64,000 nucleotides of DNA from positions 62,001-126,000 of the forward strand of contig NZ_OAOD01000006.1 of the NCBI RefSeq assembly GCF_900205925.1, given 5' to 3'. Made by a program: the position numbers and the translations under genes. The DNA comes from Clostridium peptidivorans. Its GTDB lineage: Bacteria > Bacillota > Clostridia > Clostridiales > Clostridiaceae. Shown piece by piece: positions 17,570 to 26,066 of this stretch. Below the pieces are notes generated by a model. That model searched no databases, was not told where the DNA came from, and saw only the letters and a list, made by a program, of their open reading frames with translations. The number at the start of each line of letters is the position of its first letter. The first letter of the stretch is position 1.

Positions 17570-17661
17570 CTTACAAATTATAAACATAACGTAAATAAAG
17601 ACACAATATTTTTATAAGACGAAATAACATCTATATTATTTTTAACAACATAATTTGCTCT

Positions 17662-17748
17662 CAGATTATTGAATAACCCTATGCCTAGCATAGGGTTTTA
17701 TAATGCCTTCTAAGAATTTATGCCATAGCACTCTGGCTATCTTTTTCA
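17662..17748 (+). repeat. 87-bp intergenic repeat, copy 2
   Basis: Second copy of the repeat at 13531-13617, same orientation, offset 4131 bp. The CCCTATGC/GCATAGGG hairpin core is identical. In this copy ATAGC-6 nt-GCTAT in the tail can pair; in copy 1 one base of this mini-stem is changed. The two copies bracket the two-component/dedA/PAP2 block. Confidence 0.8.
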
Positions 17749-17913
17749 TATCGGGTGTTTTTTTGTGAACATATATTATATATTCTACATTTATTAAAAT
17801 AAATATAATATTTTTTTGTATAAATAAACAAACACTTGGCAAGAATTTAATAGGAAAACTATGTAATAGTTATTTTTAGTATTTATTATTTATTAAGTAG
17901 GGTGGTGTTACGG

Positions 17914-18816
17914 TTGAGAGTTGGTATCCCTAAAGGTCTTTTGTTTTGTAGATATCATAATTTCTATATAAACTTTTTTCAGGGACTTGGATTGGAGGTA
18001 GTACTATCTCCTGATACAAACAAAAATATTTTAAATGAAGGAGTTAAATACTCTGTGGATGAGGCATGTCTTCCAATCAAGATATTTCATGGTCACTGCG
18101 CTTATCTTAAAGATAAATGTGATTTTATATTTATACCTAGGATAATGAAGCTTTATGAAAATGAATATATATGTCCTAAATTTTGTGGCCTTGTGGAAAT
18201 GATTGAAAATAGCATACCAGGTATGCCGCAGATAATTTCAGAGCCTATATATGCGGATAGTTTAAATAATTTAAAGAAGTGGTCCTATAAGGTAGGACTT
18301 AAATTTACTAAAAATATTTTAAAGATAAATGAGGCTTTCAATAGGGCTCTAAAAGAACAGGAAAAATATATAGGGGGATTAAATGATAAGGAATTTAAAA
18401 TAAAAGTGGCATTAATAGGTCATCCTTATAATTTATATGATAGTTATATTAACATGAACCTTGTAGAAAAGTTAAACAATTTAGGAATAGGAGTTATCAC
18501 AGAGGAACATATAGGTGATTCTTATATAAATAAGGAAGCAGAAAAGTTATTTAAAAAGCCCTTTTGGACCTTTGCAAGAAATTCCTATGGTTTTGGGTCG
18601 TATATTTGTAAAAATAAATTAGCTGATGGAATAATATATGCATCTTCCTTTGCCTGTGGCATAGATTCGGTAGTAGTTGATCTTATAAAACATAGAATAG
18701 AAAAATTTCCGTTTTTAGAACTTAAAATAGACGAGCAAACAGGCGAAGCTGGTTTTGTTACAAGGCTAGAAGCATTTACAGATATGCTCAAGAGAAGGAA
18801 GGTAGAAGCTGTATGA
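17914..18816 (+). CDS. Acyl-CoA dehydratase activase-related protein (DUF2229), part 1
   Basis: About 300 aa. The opening RVGIPKGLLFCRYHNFY and the segments YSVDEACLPIK, GHCAYLKDKCDFIFIPR and YICPKFCG are typical of the DUF2229 region of large activase-fusion proteins related to 2-hydroxyacyl-CoA dehydratase components; several Cys residues (in DEAC, GHC, KC, ICPKFC) could ligate an iron-sulfur cluster. The start is uncertain: two GTG codons at 17902 and 17905 lie inside AGGGTGGTG, which serves better as the ribosome binding site for TTG 17914, giving MRVGIPKG. Its stop overlaps the next gene by 4 bases (ATGA). Exact function unknown. Confidence 0.75.
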   Translation: MRVGIPKGLLFCRYHNFYINFFQGLGLEVVLSPDTNKNILNEGVKYSVDEACLPIKIFHGHCAYLKDKCDFIFIPRIMKLYENEYICPKFCGLVEMIENSIPGMPQIISEPIYADSLNNLKKWSYKVGLKFTKNILKINEAFNRALKEQEKYIGGLNDKEFKIKVALIGHPYNLYDSYINMNLVEKLNNLGIGVITEEHIGDSYINKEAEKLFKKPFWTFARNSYGFGSYICKNKLADGIIYASSFACGIDSVVVDLIKHRIEKFPFLELKIDEQTGEAGFVTRLEAFTDMLKRRKVEAV

Positions 18817-19913
18817 AGGTGACTTTTCCTCAACTTGGTAATACATACTTTGCTGTAAAAGCTATATTTGATGATTTAGAAATAGAGTATATATTGCCTC
18901 CTGTAAGCAATAAAACTTGCCTTGAAATGGGTTCTAAAATTTCTCCTGAAGAAATGTGTTTTCCGTTTAAAATAATGATAGGAGCATATATACAAAGTAT
19001 TGAAGAGGGAGCAGATACTATAATTTTACCTGGAAGCTGTGGACCTTGTAGATATGGCGAGTATTGTGAATTGCAAATAAATATATTAAAAAAGCTAGGA
19101 TATAACGTTAACTTTATAGTAATAGATGCTCCAAAAAGTATAGGAAAAGATGAATTTTTAAATAGAGTATCAAAAATAGGGCAGTACTCTAAAAAATCAA
19201 AAACTGAAAAGATATCAGCAGTTTTAAAAGGATATAAAATTATAAATTTAATAGATGATATAGAAAGAAAAGCAAGACTTCTTTCTGGATATGAAATAAA
19301 TAAGGGAGAAGTTAAAAATCTTTTAAGAAAATGCAAGAGAGATGCATTAAATACCTTAGGTACTAAGGAAATGATTAATTTACTCATAAAGTATAAGAAG
19401 AAATTAGATAATATAAAATTAGATAAATATAGAAATCCTATTAAGATAGCTATAATTGGAGAAATATATACTATACTTGAGCCATTTTCAAATCAATATA
19501 TTGAAGATAAGCTTATGGATATGGGAGTATCAACTCAAAAGAGTTTAACACCAAGTTGGTGGGTTAAAAATACGGTGTTATCTCCACTTAAGTTAAATTC
19601 GCTAGATATAAGAAGAGCATCTAAAAAATATCTTTCTTTATATATAGGGGGACATGGTAGAGAGTGTGTTGGAGAAGCAGTACTTGCACATAAGAAAGGC
19701 TTTGATGGTGCAATTCAAATACTTCCTATGGGATGTATGCCAGAGATTGTATCAAAGTCAATACTTCCTACCATATCTAAGGAGAAAAATTTCCCTATAA
19801 TGACGCTGGTAGTAGATGAAATGACAGGGGAAGCAGGGTTTGATACTAGAGTAGAGGCCTTTGTTGATTTGTTAGAAAGGAGAAAAGATAAAAATGTATT
19901 ATATGGGTATTGA
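18813..19913 (+). CDS. Acyl-CoA dehydratase activase-related protein (DUF2229), part 2
   Basis: 366 aa. It carries the pattern FPQLGN near the start, a SPEEMCFPFKIMIG segment and a Cys-rich GSCGPCRYGEYCELQ motif at about residues 75-90, then GGHGRECVGEA and a terminal MTGEAGFDTRVEAF element that also ends the preceding protein in similar form (TGEAGFVTRLEAF). The shared ending shows the two proteins are distant paralogues. In many Firmicutes these domains are fused with an activase in one ~1400 aa protein; here they are separate genes. It overlaps the activase gene by 20 bases. A low-potential redox or electron-transfer role is inferred. Confidence 0.75.
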   Translation: MKVTFPQLGNTYFAVKAIFDDLEIEYILPPVSNKTCLEMGSKISPEEMCFPFKIMIGAYIQSIEEGADTIILPGSCGPCRYGEYCELQINILKKLGYNVNFIVIDAPKSIGKDEFLNRVSKIGQYSKKSKTEKISAVLKGYKIINLIDDIERKARLLSGYEINKGEVKNLLRKCKRDALNTLGTKEMINLLIKYKKKLDNIKLDKYRNPIKIAIIGEIYTILEPFSNQYIEDKLMDMGVSTQKSLTPSWWVKNTVLSPLKLNSLDIRRASKKYLSLYIGGHGRECVGEAVLAHKKGFDGAIQILPMGCMPEIVSKSILPTISKEKNFPIMTLVVDEMTGEAGFDTRVEAFVDLLERRKDKNVLYGY

Positions 19914-20865
19914 TGTAGGGTCAGTAAGTACAGATATAGTTTTATTAGATGAAGAAAGTAATATAGTTGATGGATTATATTTAAGAACCAAAGGAAGACC
20001 TATACAGGTAATTCAAGATGGATTTAAAATACTTAGAGAAAAGTATAAAGATGAAGATATAAAATCTGTAGGAACTACAGGCAGTGGAAGAAAAATTTCA
20101 GGATTTTTAGTAGGAGCAGATGCGGTTAAAAATGAAATAACAGCTCATGCAGTGGCGGCGCTGGAATTAGATTCTGAAGTAAAGACTATAATTGAAATAG
20201 GTGGCCAGGATTCTAAGATAATAATACTTAGAGATGGAATAGTTACAGATTTTGCAATGAATACGGTGTGTGCAGCAGGTACAGGTTCCTTTTTAGACAG
20301 GCAAGCAGAAAGGCTTGGAGTTCCTATAGAAAACTTTGGTCAAATGGCGCTTAAGTCTAAAAATCCTGTGCGTATTGCTGGAAGATGTGCGGTGTTTGCA
20401 GAATCCGATATGATACATAAACAGCAAGTAGGACATAAACAGGAGGATATAATAAGAGGACTTTGTGAAGCACTAGTTAGAAATTATTTAACTAATGTGG
20501 GTAAGGGAAAAGAAATTAAGAATAAAATATTTTTTCAAGGCGGCGTTGCAGCAAATGAAGGCATGAAAAAAGTTTTTGAAGAAGCCTTAGGTGTCAATGT
20601 ATATGTTCCAAAACACTATGGACTTATGGGTGCTATTGGAGTAGCACTTTTAAGCAAAGAAAGAGTAAAGGCTCAGGGATACACTAATTTTAAAGGCTTT
20701 AATGTTTCTGAAAGTGTATTTAGATCCGAAAGTTTTGAATGTACAGGTTGCCCTAACAGATGTGAAATAGTAAGTATAAAAAGTGATGATGTAATTATAG
20801 GTAATTTAGGAGATAGGTGTGGAAAGTGGAGCAGTGTTAATTCACAAATCACCGTTTCAGGTTAA
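19894..20865 (+). CDS. 2-hydroxyacyl-CoA dehydratase activase (BcrAD/BadFG ATPase family)
   Basis: 323 aa ATPase of the ASKHA fold: MGIDVGSVSTDIVLLD (phosphate-1 loop), GTTGSGRK, IGGQDSKII, NTVCAAGTGSFLDRQAERLG and GRCAVFAESDMIH; the Cys in NTVCAAG and GRCAVF are the positions that ligate the [4Fe-4S] cluster at the dimer interface in HgdC. Beyond the normal ~265 aa end there is an extra C-terminal Cys motif, CTGCPNRC then DRCGKW. The family couples ATP hydrolysis to ejection of a low-potential electron. Last gene of the three-gene cassette, closed by a strong terminator. No HgdAB-like dehydratase is adjacent. Confidence 0.9.
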   Translation: MYYMGIDVGSVSTDIVLLDEESNIVDGLYLRTKGRPIQVIQDGFKILREKYKDEDIKSVGTTGSGRKISGFLVGADAVKNEITAHAVAALELDSEVKTIIEIGGQDSKIIILRDGIVTDFAMNTVCAAGTGSFLDRQAERLGVPIENFGQMALKSKNPVRIAGRCAVFAESDMIHKQQVGHKQEDIIRGLCEALVRNYLTNVGKGKEIKNKIFFQGGVAANEGMKKVFEEALGVNVYVPKHYGLMGAIGVALLSKERVKAQGYTNFKGFNVSESVFRSESFECTGCPNRCEIVSIKSDDVIIGNLGDRCGKWSSVNSQITVSG

Positions 20866-20871
20866 AAATTT

Positions 20872-20908
20872 AGAAGCTGGTATGGTATCATATCAGCTTC
20901 TTTTTTAA
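20872..20908 (+). terminator. Terminator after activase cassette
   Basis: 13-bp stem with one G-T pair (AGAAGCTGGTATG 20872-20884 and CATATCAGCTTCT 20889-20901), 4-nt loop, followed by TTTTT. Confidence 0.9.
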
Positions 20909-20992
20909 ATTAAATTTAAAAGTAAAAATAATTTTAAATCTAAGAATAAGTAGGATGATTTTATCATAAAATTCAAAAAGAAATACAATTTG

Positions 20993-21006
20993 TGACATTG
21001 ATGTCA
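20993..21006 (+). promoter_or_regulatory. Palindrome in the cat2 promoter region
   Basis: TGACAT-TG-ATGTCA, a perfect 6-bp inverted repeat, 50 bases before the cat2 start. It overlaps a possible TTGTGA -35 (20990-20995), with TGTTAT at 21013-21018 as -10 and 17 bp spacing. Probably a repressor or activator site; regulator not known. Confidence 0.4.
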
Positions 21007-21056
21007 GTTTTATGTTATTGCAAAGAAATATATGAAAGAAGGGGGAGCGATTGCAA

Positions 21057-22358
21057 ATGGATTGGAGAGAACTTTATAATACTAAATTAGTTTCTGCAAA
21101 AGAGGCTGTAAGTAAAATTAAGTCAAGAGACAAAGTAGTGATTGGACATGCTATATCAGAACCATCTACAATTGTAGATGCCATGGTGGAAAACAAAGAA
21201 AATTATGAAAATGTTGAAATTATTCATATGTTACCTATGGGTAAAACGGAATATGTAGAGCCTGGCATGGAAAAATATTTTACGCACAATGCCTTATTTG
21301 TGGGTGCTAAAACTAGAGATGCAGTATCTTCGGGAAGAGCAGATTATACTCCATGCTATTTTCATGAAATACCTAAGTTATTTAAAAAAGGATATATTCC
21401 TGTAGATGTAGCCTTAATTCAAGTGACTTCTCCAGATGAGCATGGATATTGTAGTCTCGGAGTTTCCAGCGATTATATAAAGCCCGCGGCAGAATGTGCA
21501 AAGCTTGTAATTGCTGAAGTAAATGAACAGCTTCCAAGAACCCTGGGTAACTGCTTTGTGCATGTTTCAGATATAGATTATATAGTTGAAGCATCTCACC
21601 CTTTAATAGAATTAAAGCCTCCTAAAATAACTGACATTGAGAGAGCTATAGGAGAAAATTGTGCATCACTTATAGAAGACGGAGCAACACTTCAGCTAGG
21701 AATTGGTGCTATTCCGGATGCAGTACTTTTATTTTTAAAGGATAAAAAGGATCTTGGGATACATTCAGAAATGATATCTGATGGAGTGGTAGAACTGGTG
21801 GAAGCAGGAGTTATAACAAATAAGAAAAAAAGTCTTCATCCAGGAAAGATTATTGTAACCTTCCTTATGGGGACAAAAAGGCTTTATAATTTTATAGATA
21901 ATAATCCAATGGTTGAATTGCATCCTGTAGATTATGTTAATAATCCATGTGTAATTATGAAAAATAATAATATGATATCTATAAATTCTTGTGTGCAAGT
22001 TGATTTAACTGGACAAGTTGCTTCGGAAAGTGTGGGAATTACACAAATAAGTGGAGTTGGAGGACAAGTAGACTTTGTAAGAGGAACTAACATGAGTAAA
22101 AATGGTAAATCTATAATGGCGTTACCTTCAACAACATCAAAGGGAACAATATCAAAGATAGTACCGTTTCTTGATGAAGGTGCCGCCGTAACCACATCAA
22201 GAAATGATGTTGATTATATAGTAACTGAATACGGTATAGCAAAACTAAAGGGAAAAACATTAAGGGATAGAGCACGAGAACTTATTAACATTGCACATCC
22301 AAGTTTTAGATTAAGCTTAATGGAGGAATTTGAAAAGAGATTTAAAACAAAATTTTAA
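21057..22358 (+). CDS. cat2: 4-hydroxybutyrate CoA-transferase
   Basis: 433 aa family I CoA-transferase. From the ATG at 21057 the protein reads MDWRELYNTKLVSAKEAVSKI, very close to the start of C. kluyveri Cat2, and long stretches match what I remember of that protein (NALFVG, SGRADYTPC, ASHPLIELKPPK, ENCASLIEDGATLQLGIG, ISSGVGGQVDF-like). The catalytic Glu lies in SEMISDG. A TTG at 21051 is also in frame but only 3 bases from GGGGGAG, so the ATG is preferred. It would activate 4-hydroxybutyrate (or acetate/butyrate) with acetyl-CoA in amino-butyrate/succinate fermentation. No 4-hydroxybutyryl-CoA dehydratase is adjacent. Confidence 0.92.
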   Translation: MDWRELYNTKLVSAKEAVSKIKSRDKVVIGHAISEPSTIVDAMVENKENYENVEIIHMLPMGKTEYVEPGMEKYFTHNALFVGAKTRDAVSSGRADYTPCYFHEIPKLFKKGYIPVDVALIQVTSPDEHGYCSLGVSSDYIKPAAECAKLVIAEVNEQLPRTLGNCFVHVSDIDYIVEASHPLIELKPPKITDIERAIGENCASLIEDGATLQLGIGAIPDAVLLFLKDKKDLGIHSEMISDGVVELVEAGVITNKKKSLHPGKIIVTFLMGTKRLYNFIDNNPMVELHPVDYVNNPCVIMKNNNMISINSCVQVDLTGQVASESVGITQISGVGGQVDFVRGTNMSKNGKSIMALPSTTSKGTISKIVPFLDEGAAVTTSRNDVDYIVTEYGIAKLKGKTLRDRARELINIAHPSFRLSLMEEFEKRFKTKF

Positions 22359-22359
22359 A

Positions 22360-22415
22360 AACACCCCAGGGGTAGAACCATATAATGGAATCAGCCCTGG
22401 GGTGTTGCTTTTTTA
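22360..22415. terminator. Bidirectional terminator between cat2 and SDR gene
   Basis: AACACCCCAGGG (22360-22371) and CCCTGGGGTGTT (22395-22406) form a perfect 12-bp stem with a T-run on the + strand (22409-22414) and another on the - strand (A-rich 22353-22361). Confidence 0.9.
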
Positions 22416-23294
22416 TCCGTTTACAATTTCTCCTCCATTTACATGGATGATTTCTCCAGTTATAAAAGAAGCATCATCTGAGGCCAAAAATACATAGGCT
22501 GGAGCAAGTTCCACAGGCTGGCCTGGTCTTCCAAAGGAAGTATCTGAACCAAATTGTTTTACCTTATTGGTATCAAAAGAAGAAGGTATAAGTGGAGTCC
22601 AAATAGGACCTGGTGCTACAGCATTTACTCTTATTCCTCTAGATGCCAGTGAGATAGCCATAGAGCGGGTAAAAGTAACTATAGCTCCCTTACTTGATGA
22701 ATAATCTATAAGGAGCTCATGTCCCTTATAGGCTGTAATAGAAGCTGTATTTATTATAGAAGATCCTCTCTTCATGTGAGCAAGAGCTTCACGAGTTAAA
22801 TAAAACATAGAAAATATATTAGTTTTAAAAGTTTCTTCAAGCTGAGCATCTGTGATATTTTCTATGGTATTTTGAACATATTGAACTGCAGCATTATTTA
22901 TTAAAATGTCTAATCCTCCAAGTTCTGTTACGGTTTGCGTTATTGCAGACTTGCAAAATGCGGAATCTTTAATGTCACCAGGAATAAGTATGCAGCGTCT
23001 TCCATATTTTATAACAGCTTCTTTAGTTTCCTCAGCATCTTGATGTTCATTAAAATAAACTATTGAAATATCTGATCCTTCCTTGGCGTAGGAAATAGTT
23101 ACAGCTCTCCCTATTCCGCTATCTCCACCGGTTATAAGAGTTACTTTGTTTTGGAGCTTTTTTGAGCCCTTGTAATTAGGATTATCATAAATTGGTTTTG
23201 GATTCATATTTTTTTCAATTCCAGGATGTATATTTTGATGCTGGGGTGGAATTTGTTTTGGAAAACTTTGTATGACATTTTGAATATCATCCAT
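22413..23294 (-). CDS. SDR family oxidoreductase, stress-type (YhxC/Gsp39-like)
   Basis: 293 aa classical short-chain dehydrogenase. Cofactor motif TGGDSGIG at residues 55-62, NNAA segment, and catalytic YSSSK; C-terminal GEIIHVNGGE. The ~45-residue N-terminal extension with PPQHQNIHPGIE is characteristic of the general-stress/spore-associated 'glucose and ribitol dehydrogenase-like' group in Firmicutes. CGGAGG precedes the ATG. It is transcribed away from the germination operon. Natural substrate unknown. Confidence 0.9.
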   Translation of the reverse strand: MDDIQNVIQSFPKQIPPQHQNIHPGIEKNMNPKPIYDNPNYKGSKKLQNKVTLITGGDSGIGRAVTISYAKEGSDISIVYFNEHQDAEETKEAVIKYGRRCILIPGDIKDSAFCKSAITQTVTELGGLDILINNAAVQYVQNTIENITDAQLEETFKTNIFSMFYLTREALAHMKRGSSIINTASITAYKGHELLIDYSSSKGAIVTFTRSMAISLASRGIRVNAVAPGPIWTPLIPSSFDTNKVKQFGSDTSFGRPGQPVELAPAYVFLASDDASFITGEIIHVNGGEIVNG

Positions 23295-23491
23295 ATTAAT
23301 GTACCTCCGTATGGTTTCTATTATTTATCTTATTAAGATATATTACCTATTTATTATTTAAAATACTTCTTTGAAATATTCCTAAATAAGTAGTGTAAAT
23401 TTTTGCATATGTTTAATTTATACGGGAAGAATAAATTAAAATGAAGATTATATTAATTTTGATAAATTATAACTAAAGGAAAGCAGAGAAT

Positions 23492-24589
23492 ATGGATATT
23501 AGCAATAAGATAACAGAAAACCAATATAGGTCAATCGTAGAAAGTTCTATGGTAGCTATAGGAATATTAACCTTGTCTAGGCTAGTAAGTAAAAATGCAT
23601 ATCAAGATGGCTGGATATCTGTAATCCTTGGGGGAATATATCCTATAATTGTGGTGCTATCAGCATCCTTCATTGATAGAAAAATGAATGGATGTAGTTT
23701 TGAAAATATAAATAATAAGGTATATGGAAAGCTTTTATCCAAAATAATATTAATAGCTTTCTCTATGAGATTTATTTTTTCTCAAGCCACTGTTATTGCT
23801 GGATTTACCAATGTAGCAAAAGTAGTAATAGTTTCATTTATGTCACCTTATCTAATAATATTTATTGTATTTTTAATAACTTTATATACAGCTATAAATG
23901 GTCTTACACTAGTCGGAAGGCTATGTGAATTAGTATCTTATTTATTAATAGTACTGATAATTATGATGATTGCATTTTCATTTGGAGGAAATATAATAAA
24001 TGTCAGACCATTCTTTTCCTCGATTAAGAATATAATTTCAGCTGTACCAAATAGCTTATATTCATATACGGGAATAGAATTAAGCTATATAGTTATATCT
24101 TTTATAACTAATAAAAATAATACCAAAAAGGCAGGTTTACAGGGAGTTTTATTTATTATATTTACATATGCATCAAATGTATTTGTAATTATTTACTGCT
24201 TAGGATGGGAAATAACTTCAAAGAATTCATATCCTATTTTGTATTTAGCAGCTACTTTAGAAATACCCATAATTGAGAATCTAAGAACTATATTAATGAT
24301 AATATGGACTTTTATTATATTTAGAATTCTTGTTTGTTATTTATTTGGTGCAGGATATTGTTTATCAAAGGCTTTTAACATGAAATATAAAGCAAGTGTG
24401 ATAATTACTTTAATTCTATCATCAATTGGAAGCTTATTTATGTTACCTGAATACAACAGAGTAGATATTTTAGACAAGGTTACTCCATATGCAACGGCAT
24501 TTGGAATCTTGTGGGGAGTAATAACTTCCATAATCATTGTAATTAAAAATAAAAAAGCATCTAATAATTCGTATAAAAAGGAGGATTAA
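23492..24589 (+). CDS. gerB: GerB-type spore germination permease (first copy)
   Basis: 365 aa GerAB/GerKB-family protein with about ten hydrophobic helices, APC-fold. It would sit in the inner spore membrane as the ligand-binding B subunit of a nutrient germinant receptor. The N-terminus (KITENQYRSIVESSMVAIGILTL, residues 5-27) is nearly the same as in the second copy (KITGNQYMAIVQSSMIAIGILTL), so the two are paralogues. First gene of a B-A-B-C operon; AAAGGA precedes the ATG. A forespore SigG promoter is expected upstream; only a weak candidate (GCATAT at 23405) was seen. Confidence 0.9.
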   Translation: MDISNKITENQYRSIVESSMVAIGILTLSRLVSKNAYQDGWISVILGGIYPIIVVLSASFIDRKMNGCSFENINNKVYGKLLSKIILIAFSMRFIFSQATVIAGFTNVAKVVIVSFMSPYLIIFIVFLITLYTAINGLTLVGRLCELVSYLLIVLIIMMIAFSFGGNIINVRPFFSSIKNIISAVPNSLYSYTGIELSYIVISFITNKNNTKKAGLQGVLFIIFTYASNVFVIIYCLGWEITSKNSYPILYLAATLEIPIIENLRTILMIIWTFIIFRILVCYLFGAGYCLSKAFNMKYKASVIITLILSSIGSLFMLPEYNRVDILDKVTPYATAFGILWGVITSIIIVIKNKKASNNSYKKED

Positions 24590-24592
24590 TTA

Positions 24593-26053
24593 ATGATTGA
24601 GCTTAAATCCAACTTAAATACTAATGTAGATATAATTTCATCTAATATTCCGTTAAATTTCAATTTTATAAAAAGAGAGTTAGTTATTAAAAACGAAGTA
24701 TCGTGTGTTATTTTATATATAAGTAATCTTGTAAAACAAGAATATATAGAAAATAATATAATATCCCCTTTATTATTTCATGTACAATCACCAATAGATA
24801 ATATTATAAACAAAGCAGAGTTTATAGCTAAAAAGTTTATTGTATCAGGTGAAATTAAAATAACAAAGGATGTAAGTCTTATAGCCAGCGAACTGATGCA
24901 CGGAAAATGTGTTGTTATAATTGAAAATGAAGATAAAGCTATAATTTGTAATACAGTAGGTACTACGCATAGAGCTATTACAGAATCTCAAGTAGAAAAG
25001 GTAATAAAAGGTGGAAAAGAAGCCTTTATTGAAAGCTTAAATGTCAACATAGCTTTAATACAGCAAGGAATTAAAAATGAACACTTAAAAATTGATAAAT
25101 ATGTATTTGGTAAAGAAAATAAAGCAGATGCAGTTTTAATATATTTAGATAATGCTATTGATAAAGAAATTTTGCAAAGGATAAAAGATGAGTTAAGTTC
25201 TGTAAAAATGCCTCAAATTTTAGGACCAGGGGTTGTTACCCAAATTATAGAAGATTTCCCATATTCAATTTTCCCTCAATCAAAATCTACTGAAAAACCT
25301 ACAAAGGCAGTTTCTGATATACTTCAGGGAAAAGCAGCATTAATGGTAGAAGGCTCACCATATGCAATGATAATGCCAGTTGTTTTTATGGAATTCTTTC
25401 AAGAAGTTGAGGATTATGGAAATAGAATGATTCTGGCAAATTTTGATAGAATTATAAGATTTTTAGCTTTGGTAATTATTTTAACTTTACCATCAATATA
25501 TCTTATACTCCTCCAATATAATAGTGAGCTTACACCACTAAACTTGTCAAAGATAATAGTAAGATCTAGACTTGATAATCCTCTACCTGCATTTGTAGAA
25601 ATACTTATGATGGAGATAGTAGTTGAAGTACTTAGAGAAGGAGGGTTAAGATTACCAACTCCTGTAGGTCAAACACTAAGTATAATAGGAGGTATTATAC
25701 TTGGACAATCAGCTACTGCAGCTGGGATTGTAAGTCCTACAACTTTAGTGGTTATTGCTATTACAGTTATTTGTACATTTGTTATTCCCAATTATGATAT
25801 GGTGCTTTCAATAAGGCTTTTGCGTTTTGGAATGCTTGCATTAACTAGCTTATTAGGAATATTAGGACTTTTATTAGGTATACAATTAATAGTAGTAAAA
25901 CTAATGAAGATGGATTCCTTTGGAGTTCCCTATCTCTCACCTGTAGCTCCTTTAAGATTTAGAGGTTTAAAGGATACTTTAATTAGAAGTAAAATTGAAA
26001 ATTTAAATAAGAGAGCAGTGGGATTTAAATTAAAGGAAAATAAAAAGGAATAG
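24593..26053 (+). CDS. gerA: GerA-type spore germination protein (A subunit)
   Basis: 486 aa GerA family protein: an N-terminal soluble domain of about 270 residues with the typical IYLDN, PQILGPGVVTQIIEDFPYSIFPQ and GKAALMVEGSPYAMIMPVVFMEFFQ motifs, followed by four to five transmembrane helices containing PLPAFVEILMMEIVVEVLREGGLRLP. It forms the oligomeric ion-channel-like A subunit of the germinant receptor. AAGGAGG precedes the ATG; it starts 3 bases after the first B gene and is followed after 13 bases by the second. Confidence 0.93.
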   Translation: MIELKSNLNTNVDIISSNIPLNFNFIKRELVIKNEVSCVILYISNLVKQEYIENNIISPLLFHVQSPIDNIINKAEFIAKKFIVSGEIKITKDVSLIASELMHGKCVVIIENEDKAIICNTVGTTHRAITESQVEKVIKGGKEAFIESLNVNIALIQQGIKNEHLKIDKYVFGKENKADAVLIYLDNAIDKEILQRIKDELSSVKMPQILGPGVVTQIIEDFPYSIFPQSKSTEKPTKAVSDILQGKAALMVEGSPYAMIMPVVFMEFFQEVEDYGNRMILANFDRIIRFLALVIILTLPSIYLILLQYNSELTPLNLSKIIVRSRLDNPLPAFVEILMMEIVVEVLREGGLRLPTPVGQTLSIIGGIILGQSATAAGIVSPTTLVVIAITVICTFVIPNYDMVLSIRLLRFGMLALTSLLGILGLLLGIQLIVVKLMKMDSFGVPYLSPVAPLRFRGLKDTLIRSKIENLNKRAVGFKLKENKKE

Positions 26054-26066
26054 TAAGAGGTAAATT

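Noticed and set aside
18830..19387. 185-residue reverse ORF antisense to the DUF2229 gene
   Set aside because: It is the mirror frame of a well-supported protein, with no ribosome binding site and no recognisable motifs.
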